Position numbers and translations under genes: made by a program. 64,000 nt of DNA from Dyadobacter sp. MSC1_007. GTDB taxonomy: Bacteria > Bacteroidota > Bacteroidia > Cytophagales > Spirosomataceae. Where the stretch lies: positions 248,001-312,000 of the forward strand of contig NZ_JAMOZL010000012.1 in the NCBI RefSeq assembly GCF_023667495.1. Reading direction: 5' to 3'. Positions 25,249 to 36,686 of the stretch are shown here, one piece after another (the stretch's first letter is position 1; each line of letters begins with the position of its first letter). The notes below the pieces were generated by a model that saw nothing but the letters and a program-made list of their open reading frames with translations, did no database searches and was not told the origin of the DNA.

Positions 25249-25285
25249 CTGCCCTGCAAGTAAAAGGTTTGCAGGCAAGTCCTGA

Positions 25286-27583
<2,298 letters not shown>

Positions 27584-27610
27584 TTTGAAATAAAAGTAAA
27601 GCTGTTTTCA

Positions 27611-27642
27611 GGGCCGTCTCATTCAATGGGGCGGCCTTTTTT
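27611..27642 (+). terminator. Terminator of katG
   Basis: GGGCCG/CGGCC arms with imperfect inner pairing and a run of six T, 27 bp after the katG stop. Confidence 0.75.
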
Positions 27643-27653
27643 ATAAACGATTG

Positions 27654-27689
27654 TGAGCTTTTCAACAAACCATCTTTGAGCTTTTCAAC
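27654..27689 (+). repeat. 13-bp direct repeat, candidate operator of the AraC regulator
   Basis: TGAGCTTTTCAAC occurs at 27654-27666 and again at 27677-27689, a 23-bp period (about two helix turns). The second copy ends 24 bp before the -7 element of the SDR-AraC operon. AraC-type activators commonly bind such tandem sites. Confidence 0.55.
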
Positions 27690-27713
27690 CAAGTCGCCGG
27701 GCCGGTGACGCGG

Positions 27714-27721
27714 TACTTTTG
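27714..27721 (+). promoter_or_regulatory. -7 element of the SDR-AraC operon
   Basis: TACTTTTG fits TAnnTTTG and lies 23 bp before the ATG at 27745. No TTTG is found at the -33 distance, in keeping with dependence on an activator. Confidence 0.6.
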
Positions 27722-27744
27722 TATTGTACTTAAACAAAAAGACA

Positions 27745-28638
27745 ATGACAAAAGTATGGTTTATAACAGGCAGCGCCCGCGGATTGGGCCGTAGCCTTAC
27801 AGAAGCAGTTTTAAAAAATGGCGATAAAGTAGCCGCGACCGCCCGGAATACCGATCAGTTGGACGATCTGGTTGCCCAATATGGCGATAGCATTCTCCCG
27901 GTCCGGTTGGATGTGACCGATTATGAGCAGGTTTATAGCGCGGTGGCCGAAGCCGTCGCCCACTTCGGACGCATTGACGTACTTGTGAACAATGCCGGTT
28001 TTGGCATAATCGGCGCGGCCGAAGCTTATACCAGCGAGCAGGTGCGCAGCCAGCTCGAAACGAACTTGTACGCACCAATTGAAATCACAAGGGCCGTTTT
28101 GCCTTACATGCGCAGGCAGGGTGGAGGCCGCATTTTGCAGATCAGTTCGATAGGTGGAAGAGTTGGTAATGCGGGACTGACAATGTATCAGGCTGCTAAA
28201 TTCGGGCTTGGAGGTTTTACCGAATCATTGGCAAAAGAGGTAGGGCCGCTGGGCATTTATATTACCAGCGTAGAACCTGGCGGCTTCCGCACCGACTGGG
28301 CGGGTGCATCCATGACCTATGCACGTGATATCGAGGGTTATGAAATGGTGAAACAGCGTTCGGATTTTTTCAAAGGCGGAAACTTCGTACCGGTAGGCGA
28401 CCCGGACAAAGCGGCAATTGCCATGCTCGAACTTGCTTCGCACCCGGCTCCGCCAGTGCATTTGGTGCTCGGTAGCGAAGCGATCGGTATTCTGAAAAGC
28501 GCCAATGAGATCCGCCAGGCCGAAATGGAGGAATGGATGGATGTCAGCCTGTCGACTGACCATGACGAATCGGAGGGTTTTCTAGGCACGCAGCAGGGTA
28601 AATGGTATACCAATGGAGTTGTCAGAAAAGAACAGTAA
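27745..28638 (+). CDS. Short-chain dehydrogenase/reductase
   Basis: The ATG at 27745 (MTKVWFITGSARGLG) is chosen because the Rossmann beta strand starts at residue 3. A 297-residue classical SDR: cofactor loop TGSARGLG (9-16), NNAG (about 84-87), catalytic Ser in QISSIGG and YQAAK (Tyr and Lys). The arginine after the first strand in TARN suggests NADP(H). The C-terminus is longer than the 250-residue norm (about 50 more residues). The substrate is unknown. The AraC-type regulator gene starts 17 bp downstream and is probably co-transcribed. Confidence 0.92.
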   Translation: MTKVWFITGSARGLGRSLTEAVLKNGDKVAATARNTDQLDDLVAQYGDSILPVRLDVTDYEQVYSAVAEAVAHFGRIDVLVNNAGFGIIGAAEAYTSEQVRSQLETNLYAPIEITRAVLPYMRRQGGGRILQISSIGGRVGNAGLTMYQAAKFGLGGFTESLAKEVGPLGIYITSVEPGGFRTDWAGASMTYARDIEGYEMVKQRSDFFKGGNFVPVGDPDKAAIAMLELASHPAPPVHLVLGSEAIGILKSANEIRQAEMEEWMDVSLSTDHDESEGFLGTQQGKWYTNGVVRKEQ

Positions 28639-28655
28639 CATTTGTAAATTTGTCG

Positions 28656-29471
28656 ATGGCCGATTTGAAACCGAATAAGCAGCTACCGTCTATCGCCTAC
28701 TCCTGTTATTTCACCCGCAACCGGGAGGGCGAGCAATTTACTTCAGAGCATGTTTTAAGCTACCAGCTTTCCGGGACGCTCACGTTGAATGACGGCGATC
28801 ACGAATACGTTTTCCGTCCGGGCGATTTCCGGTTCATCAGGCGGAACCAGCTGGTGAAATTTATCAAACAGCCGCCGGCAGGAGGTACTTTCGAGTCTGT
28901 TTCGATTTACCTGGACGAGGCGACATTGCGGGATTTCGGTATGGAATTCGGGTATAAGGCTGGACACGATAATACATTGCATGGCGCGGTGATCCCGTTG
29001 GCTGGCGGGCCACTTTTGAAGAGTTATATGGATTCGCTGCTGCCCTATATCCAGCACGATAATCTGGTGAACGATGCACTGCAAGCACTGAAACTGCGGG
29101 AAGCGATTATGTTACTCCTCCAATCCAAACCCGAGATGAAGGACATACTATTCGATTTCAGCGAACCTGGAAAGATCGACCTGGAAGCATTCATGAATAA
29201 AAACTTCCATTTCAATGTGCAGCTGAACCGGTTTGCATATCTAACGGGCCGCAGTCTCGCAACTTTTAAACGAGACTTTGAAAACATTTTCCACACCTCT
29301 CCGAGTAAGTGGTTGCAGCAGCGAAGGCTGCGGGAGGCGCATTACCTCATTAAGGAGAAGGGCAGGATGCCTTCGGATGTCTATCTCGAAATCGGTTTTG
29401 AAGACCTATCGCACTTTTCATTTGCCTTCAAGAAGATGTACGGAGTGCCACCGTCCAGATTGGCAGGTTAG
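28656..29471 (+). CDS. AraC-family transcriptional regulator
   Basis: The ATG at 28656 (MADLKPNKQ) avoids overlap with the SDR gene. The 271-residue protein has an N-terminal cupin-like sensing domain (about 15-150, SGTLTLNDGDHEYVFRPGDF) and a C-terminal pair of helix-turn-helix units (about 180-271), with LTGRSLATFKRDF, HTSPSKWLQQRRLREAHYLI and IGFEDLSHFSFAFKKMYG. It is expected to activate its own operon via the direct repeat upstream of the SDR gene. The inducer is unknown. Confidence 0.92.
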   Translation: MADLKPNKQLPSIAYSCYFTRNREGEQFTSEHVLSYQLSGTLTLNDGDHEYVFRPGDFRFIRRNQLVKFIKQPPAGGTFESVSIYLDEATLRDFGMEFGYKAGHDNTLHGAVIPLAGGPLLKSYMDSLLPYIQHDNLVNDALQALKLREAIMLLLQSKPEMKDILFDFSEPGKIDLEAFMNKNFHFNVQLNRFAYLTGRSLATFKRDFENIFHTSPSKWLQQRRLREAHYLIKEKGRMPSDVYLEIGFEDLSHFSFAFKKMYGVPPSRLAG

Positions 29472-29542
29472 TGTAAAAGACTGTATAATAGGCCTTATTT
29501 TTATCGATTAGCACAAACTTATCTTGTAATATTTCAAAACGA

Positions 29543-29577
29543 CAGATCCTGAGCGGCCGCCCGGGATCTGTTTTTTT
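29543..29577 (+). terminator. Terminator of the SDR-AraC operon
   Basis: CAGATCC/GGATCTG arms around a GC-rich loop that contains a NotI-like octamer, then seven T. Confidence 0.8.
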
Positions 29578-29714
29578 GTTAATAAAGTGAATTTTAAAAT
29601 CAAGAATCCACGGATGGCAACGTTCCCGGCAACGTCTGCGTAAAAAAATTGCGGCGATGCATTGCTCACCATCGGAAATCCATTCAAATTAACTTCCCAC
29701 GACCCGAACGCGAA

Positions 29715-29742
29715 TTGACTCGTATCGGAATAGTTATATTTT
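29715..29742 (+). promoter_or_regulatory. Possible promoter of the ECF sigma gene
   Basis: TTG (29715-29717), 17 bp, TATATTTT (29735-29742), one base short of TAnnTTTG; 41 bp before the ATG at 29784. Confidence 0.4.
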
Positions 29743-29783
29743 CTTGTCAAAAACCTTCCCGCATAATCCGACACCATAGCCGC

Positions 29784-30335
29784 ATGAAATATCAATCTGT
29801 ACCGGATCAAAAGCTCGTCGCGGCACTGCCTGCGGACGATGCCGCTGCGTTCCGGGAGATTTACCAGCGGTATGGCAAAAAAATGATCATGATTGGGCTC
29901 AGTAAATGTGACGACCGCGATGTGGTGGAAGGGATTGTGCAGGATGTTTTTCTGAAACTATGGGAACGCCGTGCATCGCTCCGGGTCGATAACCTGGAAG
30001 CTTACCTGGTTACCTGCGTAAAGTATTCTTGCATTAACCACCTCAGATCGGCGATGGTTCATGAAAAGTATGTAAGCAGCTACGCCCAGTTTGAATCGCC
30101 CTATGCAGATTGCGGGGCTGATGATGACCTGAATGTGGCAGAGCTTATGAACAATATAGAAGACCGGCTGAGGCAATTCCCCGAAAAGGCCCAGCAAATA
30201 TTCCGCCTTCACCGCTTCGAACACAGGTCGACCAAAGAAATATCCTGCGAGATCAATATGCCCCAGCGGACAGTGGAGCATCACCTGATGCTGGTCGTAA
30301 GGGCACTCCGCTCTTACTTGAAAGACTATTTTTGA
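29784..30335 (+). CDS. RNA polymerase ECF-type sigma-70 factor
   Basis: The ATG at 29784 (MKYQSVPDQ) gives 183 residues, normal for the family; upstream starts would add 45 unlike residues. Sigma region 2 (about 20-90, AAFREIYQRYGKKM and VEGIVQDVFLKLWERR) and region 4 (about 120-180, FRLHRFEHRSTKEIS and MPQRTVEHHLMLVVRALRSYL) are clear. It is held inactive by the FecR protein encoded 169 bp downstream and, by analogy with other PUL-linked pairs, turns on the SusC1-SusD1-GH28 genes when SusC1 is loaded with glycan. Confidence 0.95.
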   Translation: MKYQSVPDQKLVAALPADDAAAFREIYQRYGKKMIMIGLSKCDDRDVVEGIVQDVFLKLWERRASLRVDNLEAYLVTCVKYSCINHLRSAMVHEKYVSSYAQFESPYADCGADDDLNVAELMNNIEDRLRQFPEKAQQIFRLHRFEHRSTKEISCEINMPQRTVEHHLMLVVRALRSYLKDYF

Positions 30336-30388
30336 AAATCCCTCCATTGCCATCTCTGATTTTTTTGTATTAGGATAAAAGAAAGATG

Positions 30389-30439
30389 TTTTTAAATAAT
30401 GTCTCTGATGCGTAGCATTTTTTGAATATTATTTAAAAA
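30389..30439. repeat. AT-rich 12-bp inverted repeat between sigma and anti-sigma genes
   Basis: TTTTTAAATAAT (30389-30400) and its exact complement ATTATTTAAAAA (30428-30439) enclose 27 bases that themselves hold ATGC/GCAT. It lies 65 bp before the FecR start. It may form an RNA stem or bind a regulator. Confidence 0.5.
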
Positions 30440-30504
30440 ATTTTGCGGAAGTATCCGTACTCGTTGACTATATGGTGAAGTCACATCATTAAGTTATCGG
30501 GATA

Positions 30505-31551
30505 ATGGGCCGGGATAAATTCGCAGCGCTACTCATCAAATACCAGGAAGGAAAATGCACGCAACAGGAAAAAGAGCTGGTTGAGTATTGGTTTGCATTG
30601 ACCGGCACCGAACCGACCCCCGACATTACGAATGCGGAACTGGACGGAATGCATGAAAGGATATGGGCGGGAATGCAGGATAAAGTGGACGCCGAGGCAT
30701 TCGAAACCACACGGGTCGTCCCGCTACGGAGGCTCATATTAAGATGGAGCAGCATTGCAGCAGCGCTCGTATTGTTAACATGGTTTGGGTTCGGCGATCG
30801 TTTGAAAAATATTTTCAACGACGGAAACAATGTGGCAGGCAGCTCTTGGGTTGAAAAACGCAACAACGGAAGCATGCCTCTGGCTATTACACTGGAAGAC
30901 AGCAGCACCGTCGAGCTATCTCCCAACAGCGTTTTGTCGTTTCCGGAACATTTTGAAAGTGGTCGCAGGGTTGTGGTGCTCAAAGGAAAAGGCTTCTTCA
31001 AGATCCGGAAAAACCCCAATAAGCCATTCTACGTCCATTCCGGCCAAACGATAACCAGGGTGCTGGGTACCAGCTTTTATGTCGATTCAAAAACACCAAA
31101 AACAAAGGTAGAAGTAGTAACCGGACTGGTTTCCGTGGTGGCGGCCACACAGAAAAATGCAAAGCCCGCCGAGCCGGTGATGTTGACGCCCAATCACCAG
31201 GCTACTTTCGATCCTGCCTCCGGAACATTTGCTTCCGGACTTGTTGATAGTCCCCGTTTGCTCGACGAAACCATTTCATTCCAGTTTAGAAACGAGCCGC
31301 TTTCGACCGTTGCTGCACACATTACCAGCGCCTGGGGAATTGAAGTCCGCGCCAAAAACCGGCAGATCCTGTATTGCCCACTTACTGCCGACCTCAGCGG
31401 CCAGCCACTTTTCATCCAGCTGGACATTATTTGCGCTGCCCTCAATGCCCGTTACCGGATTGAAAACGGGGTGATAGTTATTTCCGGTGAAGGATGCCAG
31501 GCGATGCAGGCGAAGTCAGTCAACCACAAATCATCACCTATGAAAACTTAA
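30505..31551 (+). CDS. FecR-family anti-sigma factor
   Basis: A 348-residue inner-membrane protein. The cytoplasmic N-terminal part (1-75) binds the sigma factor; one membrane segment (about 80-96, SIAAALVLLTWFGF) follows; a periplasmic FecR domain (about 115-215, LEDSSTVELSPNSVL and KGKGFFKIRKNPNKPF) and a C-terminal DUF4974 domain (about 255-335) complete it. It relays the state of the STN-carrying SusC1, encoded 9 bp downstream, to the sigma factor. Confidence 0.95.
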   Translation: MGRDKFAALLIKYQEGKCTQQEKELVEYWFALTGTEPTPDITNAELDGMHERIWAGMQDKVDAEAFETTRVVPLRRLILRWSSIAAALVLLTWFGFGDRLKNIFNDGNNVAGSSWVEKRNNGSMPLAITLEDSSTVELSPNSVLSFPEHFESGRRVVVLKGKGFFKIRKNPNKPFYVHSGQTITRVLGTSFYVDSKTPKTKVEVVTGLVSVVAATQKNAKPAEPVMLTPNHQATFDPASGTFASGLVDSPRLLDETISFQFRNEPLSTVAAHITSAWGIEVRAKNRQILYCPLTADLSGQPLFIQLDIICAALNARYRIENGVIVISGEGCQAMQAKSVNHKSSPMKT

Positions 31552-31560
31552 TACAAATCA

Positions 31561-34500
31561 ATGAAAAACGCTGGCCATGCAGCGAACATGGACCAGCGCG
31601 AGCAATTCAATTTTATCAAATGTCCATTCAATAAAACACTTAAAGGTATGAAAAAAACAGAACCTTTACCCTCCGCTTTCCTTACCGGTCGGCTCCGTTC
31701 CGGCACCATCAGAAAGCCGATGATGTGGCTAGCAATCCTGTGCCTGATCCTACATGGCGCGACCGGATCCCTGGCGGGCGCATTGCGGCAGCAGGACGTG
31801 ATGTCCAGGCTCGTAACCCTGAAAGTCAGGAACGAGCGTTTCGAAAAAGTGCTTAATACCATTGAAAAGCAGACCAAAGCGCGGATTGTTTACAGCTCCG
31901 AAAGAATTAATGTAAGTCGCAATGTGTCGGTGGATGCTACCAAAAAGCGGCTCGACGCACTTTTGGACGACTTGCTGGCGCCGCTGGACCTGACTTACCG
32001 CGTAGTAGGAGGACAGATCGTGTTGGAAACGATTAGTAAAGAGCAATCCGCCATTCCTGCTCCGGCACCAGCCGATCGCACCATTACCGGTGTGCTCACC
32101 GACGAGAAGAATGCTATATTACCCGGCGTGAGCGTGGTGCTGAAAGGTACCAACCGCGGAACTTCGACCGACGGACAAGGCAAATACAGCCTCACCGTGC
32201 CGGAGGATAACAATGCAATATTGACGTTTTCATTTGTAGGCTATCAAAGTCAGGACGTGCCGGTCGGCGGGCAAACCATCATCAATGTCGCGATGAAACC
32301 CGACGTGAGCGCACTGGAAGAAGTGGTCGTGATCGGTTATGGAGCAGTGCGTAAACGCGACCTGACTGGTTCGGTGGTACAGCTCAAAAGCGAGCAGCTG
32401 AAAGAAGTGCCTTCCGCGAACGTGTTGGATGCCGTGCAGGGAAAGATAGCCGGGGCGGACATTACCCGCAGCAGCGGGCAGGCGGGCGCTGGCGTGAACA
32501 TTACCATTCGCGGAAACCGCTCGATAGGTGGTAACAACTCGCCGCTGATTATCGTCGACGGCGTGCAATACGGCGATCTTGCAGACATCAATTCCAATGA
32601 TATCGAATCAATGGAAGTGCTTAAAGACGCTTCATCGATCGCCATTTACGGTTCCAGAGGTGCGAACGGGGTTATATTAATTACCACCAAAAAAGGGAAA
32701 ACCGGTCGGCCGGACATTTCCTTTAACTCCTATGCGGGTATATCACAGGTGACCATGTATCCGAAGGCAATGGATATTAATGGGTTCAGGGATTTTAAAA
32801 GAGAAGCGTGGCGTGCTGCGGGCGTTTGGAACAGTCCGGCGGATGACCCGGCTATTTTTACCAATGTTGCTGAATATGATGCATTGCAAAAAGGCATTTG
32901 GACTGATTATCAGAAGGAACTGATCCATCCTGGTTTCCAGCAAAACTACCAGGTAGGCTTCCGCGCTGGCTCGGAAAGACTGAAATCTTATGTTTCTGTG
33001 GATTATTTCAATGAAAAAGGAATCCTGAAACTCGACGAAATGAAACGCTACACGGCGAGGCTTAACGTCGATTACACACTTACCGACTGGATGAAAATCG
33101 GCCTGCAAAGTCAGTTGACGTTTTATAACCAGGACGTGCGCCGCGATCCGCTCAACCAGGCTAATAAGATCAGTCCGCTAGGTTCACTTTATGATGATAA
33201 GGGCAATTTCAATTTCCTGATGTTGGACGGTCAGACAGCCAACCCGTTGTCCGACGAGCAGCCTAATGTATTTAAGAACAATATTCTCACTACCCGCATA
33301 CTTACAAACGGTTACGTGGAAATAACGCCGATGAAAGGCCTGACGCTTAGGAGCACGTTGGGGGTTAATCTCTCGGCTTCCAGGAACGGGGCCTATTCTT
33401 CACCCAAATCCATTGACAGGTCGCTGACAGGAAAATCATTGGCAACCTATAATACTTCCAACGGCAGGACGATCAACTGGGAGAATGTGGTTACTTATCA
33501 GAAAAGTTTTGGTCGGCACAACCTGACTTTCACGGGGATCGGGAGTTCGCTGGCAACTACTTCGGATAATGCATCGGCTTCGGGCGTAAACCAGTTGATC
33601 CCGTCGCAGCTTTTCTATTCGCTGGGCAGCGCTACCGAGGAGATCAAGATCAATTCTGCTTATTCCAAAAATAACCTCGTATCGTTCGCGGCCAGGGTTA
33701 ATTATGGTTTCAGAGAACGCTATTTGCTGACTTTAACCGCCCGTAAAGACGGTTCTTCCAAGCTGGCAGCAGGCAATAAATGGACATTTTTCCCTTCTGC
33801 CGCATTTGCCTGGCGGATTATCGATGAGGAGTTCATGAAGAATGTAAAACCACTCAGCGATCTGAAACTCCGGGTTAGCTATGGTGTCGCCGGAAATGAT
33901 CCTTCGGGTCCTTATGCGACGCAAACGACCCTTACCCGCATTGCATTCGGTTTTGATGAGGTGCCTTATCCCGCTTACACTTTCTCCCGCAATGTGGGTA
34001 ATGCCCAACTGGGATGGGAGCTTTCTGCTACCAAAAACCTTGGAATCGATTTCGGGCTCTTCGATGGCCGTATCAATGCAGCCGTCGATTATTATGATAC
34101 GAGAACATCCGACCTGCTTTTGAACCGTGGATTGCCTCCCACGACCGGCGTCACCACCGTGAAGCAGAACATCGGTAAAACCCGTAACCGCGGCGTGGAA
34201 ATAGCCATTGCGAGCACCAATGTGCGCACGCAGGATTTCACCTGGACGTCTAATCTGACTTTTACAAAAAACAAAGAAGAGATTACTGAGCTGGTCACGG
34301 AAGGAAACGACATTGGAAACGGCTGGTTTATCGGCAGTCCGATCACCGTTTATTATGATTATGAGAAGCTTGGAATCTGGCAGTCTTCGGAAGCCGAAGC
34401 AGCCCGCGCGCTTTCTCCAACGCAGCTTCCGGGGGAGATCAAGGTTAAAGACCAGAATAGCGATGGCAAGATCGACGCCGTGAATGACCGGGTAATCCTG

Positions 34501-34965
34501 GGCAGCCCCCGGCCTAAATGGAGCGGTGGATTTGATAATACATTTAAATACAAAGGATTTGACCTGAATATCATGCTTTATGCGAGAATAGGCTCGATGA
34601 TCAACTCCGACCGCTATGCTCGTTTCGATCAGCAGGGCGTTGGAAACAGCACCGCCGGCCTCGATTACTGGACGCCGGAAAACCCTACCAACGATTACCC
34701 GCGACCAAACAAGAATGCGGGGCTGAAATACCTTTCGACCCTTGGTTACCAGAACGGTTCATACGCGCGATTGCGCAATGTGACGCTGGCATACAACCTG
34801 CCTACGAGCAAGTTCAACTGGAAAGTGGTGCGTGGAATGCGCATCTATGCCACCGCAAAGAACCTGGCGACATTCACAAAGCTGGAATATGACCCGGAAC
34901 GCGGCGGTTCGGAGAATTTCCCGATGACCAAGCTGTTTGTATTCGGTATTAATATGAATCTGTAA
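31561..34965 (+). CDS. SusC/RagA TonB-dependent transporter with STN signalling domain (SusC1)
   Basis: A 1134-residue outer-membrane transporter. The first ATG gives a long start; M30 (31648) is an alternative that places the signal segment at a more usual distance. After the signal (about 50-70) an STN domain (about 80-145, LKVRNERFEKVLNTIEKQTKA) follows, then a carboxypeptidase-like domain with VVLKGTNRGTSTDGQGKYSL, the plug (EEVVVIGYGAVRKRDLTGSV, SSIAIYGSRGANGVILITTK) and the barrel. It imports oligosaccharides caught by SusD1. The STN domain contacts the FecR protein and makes this the only SusC in the window able to signal across the envelope. Confidence 0.97.
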   Translation: MKNAGHAANMDQREQFNFIKCPFNKTLKGMKKTEPLPSAFLTGRLRSGTIRKPMMWLAILCLILHGATGSLAGALRQQDVMSRLVTLKVRNERFEKVLNTIEKQTKARIVYSSERINVSRNVSVDATKKRLDALLDDLLAPLDLTYRVVGGQIVLETISKEQSAIPAPAPADRTITGVLTDEKNAILPGVSVVLKGTNRGTSTDGQGKYSLTVPEDNNAILTFSFVGYQSQDVPVGGQTIINVAMKPDVSALEEVVVIGYGAVRKRDLTGSVVQLKSEQLKEVPSANVLDAVQGKIAGADITRSSGQAGAGVNITIRGNRSIGGNNSPLIIVDGVQYGDLADINSNDIESMEVLKDASSIAIYGSRGANGVILITTKKGKTGRPDISFNSYAGISQVTMYPKAMDINGFRDFKREAWRAAGVWNSPADDPAIFTNVAEYDALQKGIWTDYQKELIHPGFQQNYQVGFRAGSERLKSYVSVDYFNEKGILKLDEMKRYTARLNVDYTLTDWMKIGLQSQLTFYNQDVRRDPLNQANKISPLGSLYDDKGNFNFLMLDGQTANPLSDEQPNVFKNNILTTRILTNGYVEITPMKGLTLRSTLGVNLSASRNGAYSSPKSIDRSLTGKSLATYNTSNGRTINWENVVTYQKSFGRHNLTFTGIGSSLATTSDNASASGVNQLIPSQLFYSLGSATEEIKINSAYSKNNLVSFAARVNYGFRERYLLTLTARKDGSSKLAAGNKWTFFPSAAFAWRIIDEEFMKNVKPLSDLKLRVSYGVAGNDPSGPYATQTTLTRIAFGFDEVPYPAYTFSRNVGNAQLGWELSATKNLGIDFGLFDGRINAAVDYYDTRTSDLLLNRGLPPTTGVTTVKQNIGKTRNRGVEIAIASTNVRTQDFTWTSNLTFTKNKEEITELVTEGNDIGNGWFIGSPITVYYDYEKLGIWQSSEAEAARALSPTQLPGEIKVKDQNSDGKIDAVNDRVILGSPRPKWSGGFDNTFKYKGFDLNIMLYARIGSMINSDRYARFDQQGVGNSTAGLDYWTPENPTNDYPRPNKNAGLKYLSTLGYQNGSYARLRNVTLAYNLPTSKFNWKVVRGMRIYATAKNLATFTKLEYDPERGGSENFPMTKLFVFGINMNL

Positions 34966-34985
34966 CCCTTCAAAACCAAAGCATT

Positions 34986-36632
34986 ATGAAACGAATATTT
35001 TTGAAAGCGGGGTTACTGTCTATGTTCCTGCTGACGCTCAATTCCTGCGAAAATACATTGGAAGAATATAACCCGTCGGGGCTTACTTCCGAAACGGTGT
35101 TTACCACGCCCGAGGGCTTTGAAACTCTTGTGAATGGAGCTTATTCCTACCAGCGGTGGTGGTATGGGAAGGAAGAAGGCTACAATATAGCCGAAACCGG
35201 GACCGATATCTGGACCAGTGGTGCTGGTGAAGTGTACCGCGATCTGACCCAATATCTAAACCTTCAGGGAAGCAATGCAGCCCTTACCAACGAATGGCGA
35301 GAGTTTTATGCGGCTATCAATTTGTGCAATGGCGGGATCAACCGGATTGCCGACGCGGGTCTTTCGGATGCCTTGCGTCCGGTGAGGGAAGGCGAACTGA
35401 GGTTCCTGAGGGCCTTTTATTACTGGCATATCGTGGAAACCTGGGGTGGTGTGCATTTCACCACCACTGAAACCAGCGGCATCGTCACGACAGCCAACAA
35501 AACGCCGGTGGAAACATTTTACAACCTGATTTTTGAAGACCTGAAAATAGCGGTAACCAACCTTCCTGCCACACAGCCGCAATATGGCCGCGTTACCAAA
35601 GGTGCCGCACAGGCTTTTCTGGCCAGAATGTACCTTACCCGCGGAATGAACAAAGAAGCGCTGGAAATGGCGGAAGCTGTCATCAAAGGCAATTATGGCT
35701 ATAAGCTCGAAGCGAATTTTGCCGACCTGTGGAAGATGAGCAACCAAAAATCCAAAGAGGTGATCTATGCTGTCGATTATTCCAGTAACCTGGCCATTAA
35801 CGACTTGGCAAATACCACATTCAATCCATATGGTCACAGCCGGGGAAGCAACAATGCACATTTGCTTTTCCTGATGAAGTACGACGACCGGCCTGGCATG
35901 ATCCGTGACCTTACAAACGGTCGTCCATTCAACCGTTATATGCCGACGCGGTTCCTGCTGGACCTGTATTCGGACAACGACGCACGTTACGAAGGCAGCT
36001 TTATGGAAGCCTGGTATGCCAATTCCGCATCCCTGCCCGCTGGAATTAGTAAAGGCGATACGGCCGTTTATTGCACCAGAAAGGACGTTCCGGACGCGGT
36101 GGAAGTATCGAAGAAATACCAGACTTATGACCGCTCGAAAATATATCTGGCGGACGGAACGGTGAAAGACAATTTGCGGTATCCAACGCTTTCCAAGTTT
36201 ATGGACCCGACGCGGGCCAGTTTAAACGAAGCACAAAGTGCACGGGACGTATTTGTAATCCGGCTCGCCGAAGTGTACCTGATCGCTGCCGAAGCGCAAA
36301 TGCAGCTGGGGAATGTTGCCGCTGCCGCAGAGCATATCAATGTATTGCGCACCCGCGCTTCCAAGCCTGGTAAAACAGCCGCAATGCTGGTCAAGCCGGC
36401 CGATATTACCCTCGACTTTATCCTCGACGAGCGTGCCCGCGAGCTGGCGGGAGAGCAACTGCGGTGGTTTGACCTGAAACGAACAGGAAAGCTCACGGAA
36501 CGTATCAAGAAACACAATCCTGACAATGCAATCAACGTACAGGAACACCATATCGTGCGCCCGATTCCGCAAACGCAGCTCGACGCGGTGGTGAACAAGA
36601 GTGAATTTAACCAGAATGCAGGCTATCAATAA
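34986..36632 (+). CDS. SusD/RagB-family glycan-binding lipoprotein (SusD1)
   Basis: A 548-residue lipoprotein with signal and lipobox Cys in LTLNSCEN (about residue 21). The SusD fold is visible: TTPEGFETLVNGAYSY, LRFLRAFYYWHIVETWGGV, NLIFEDLKIAVTNLP, TKGAAQAFLARMYL and the C-terminal LDERARELAGEQLRWFDLKR. It sits on the cell surface as the lid of SusC1. The gene is 20 bp after susC1 and 54 bp before the GH28 gene, with a hairpin in the second gap. Confidence 0.97.
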   Translation: MKRIFLKAGLLSMFLLTLNSCENTLEEYNPSGLTSETVFTTPEGFETLVNGAYSYQRWWYGKEEGYNIAETGTDIWTSGAGEVYRDLTQYLNLQGSNAALTNEWREFYAAINLCNGGINRIADAGLSDALRPVREGELRFLRAFYYWHIVETWGGVHFTTTETSGIVTTANKTPVETFYNLIFEDLKIAVTNLPATQPQYGRVTKGAAQAFLARMYLTRGMNKEALEMAEAVIKGNYGYKLEANFADLWKMSNQKSKEVIYAVDYSSNLAINDLANTTFNPYGHSRGSNNAHLLFLMKYDDRPGMIRDLTNGRPFNRYMPTRFLLDLYSDNDARYEGSFMEAWYANSASLPAGISKGDTAVYCTRKDVPDAVEVSKKYQTYDRSKIYLADGTVKDNLRYPTLSKFMDPTRASLNEAQSARDVFVIRLAEVYLIAAEAQMQLGNVAAAAEHINVLRTRASKPGKTAAMLVKPADITLDFILDERARELAGEQLRWFDLKRTGKLTERIKKHNPDNAINVQEHHIVRPIPQTQLDAVVNKSEFNQNAGYQ

Positions 36633-36650
36633 TAAATAACCACTAAATAC

Positions 36651-36679
36651 GTCTTCCTGCTGTTTACCGGCAGGAAGAC
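36651..36679 (+). promoter_or_regulatory. Perfect intercistronic hairpin before the GH28 gene
   Basis: GTCTTCCTGC (36651-36660) and its exact complement (36670-36679) enclose nine bases. It ends 7 bases before the first ATG of the next gene. There is no T-run, so it more likely affects mRNA processing, 3' protection of the susCD part, or translation initiation than termination. Confidence 0.6.
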
Positions 36680-36686
36680 TTCCAAA

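Noticed and set aside
29508-29810. Minus-strand frame of 100 residues before the sigma gene, with a protein-like segment (VNLNGFPMVSNASPQFFYADV)
   Set aside because: It runs through the terminator stem of the AraC operon and overlaps the sigma-gene promoter zone. It could be a gene remnant, but nothing in the sequence proves it; a protein search of this segment would decide.
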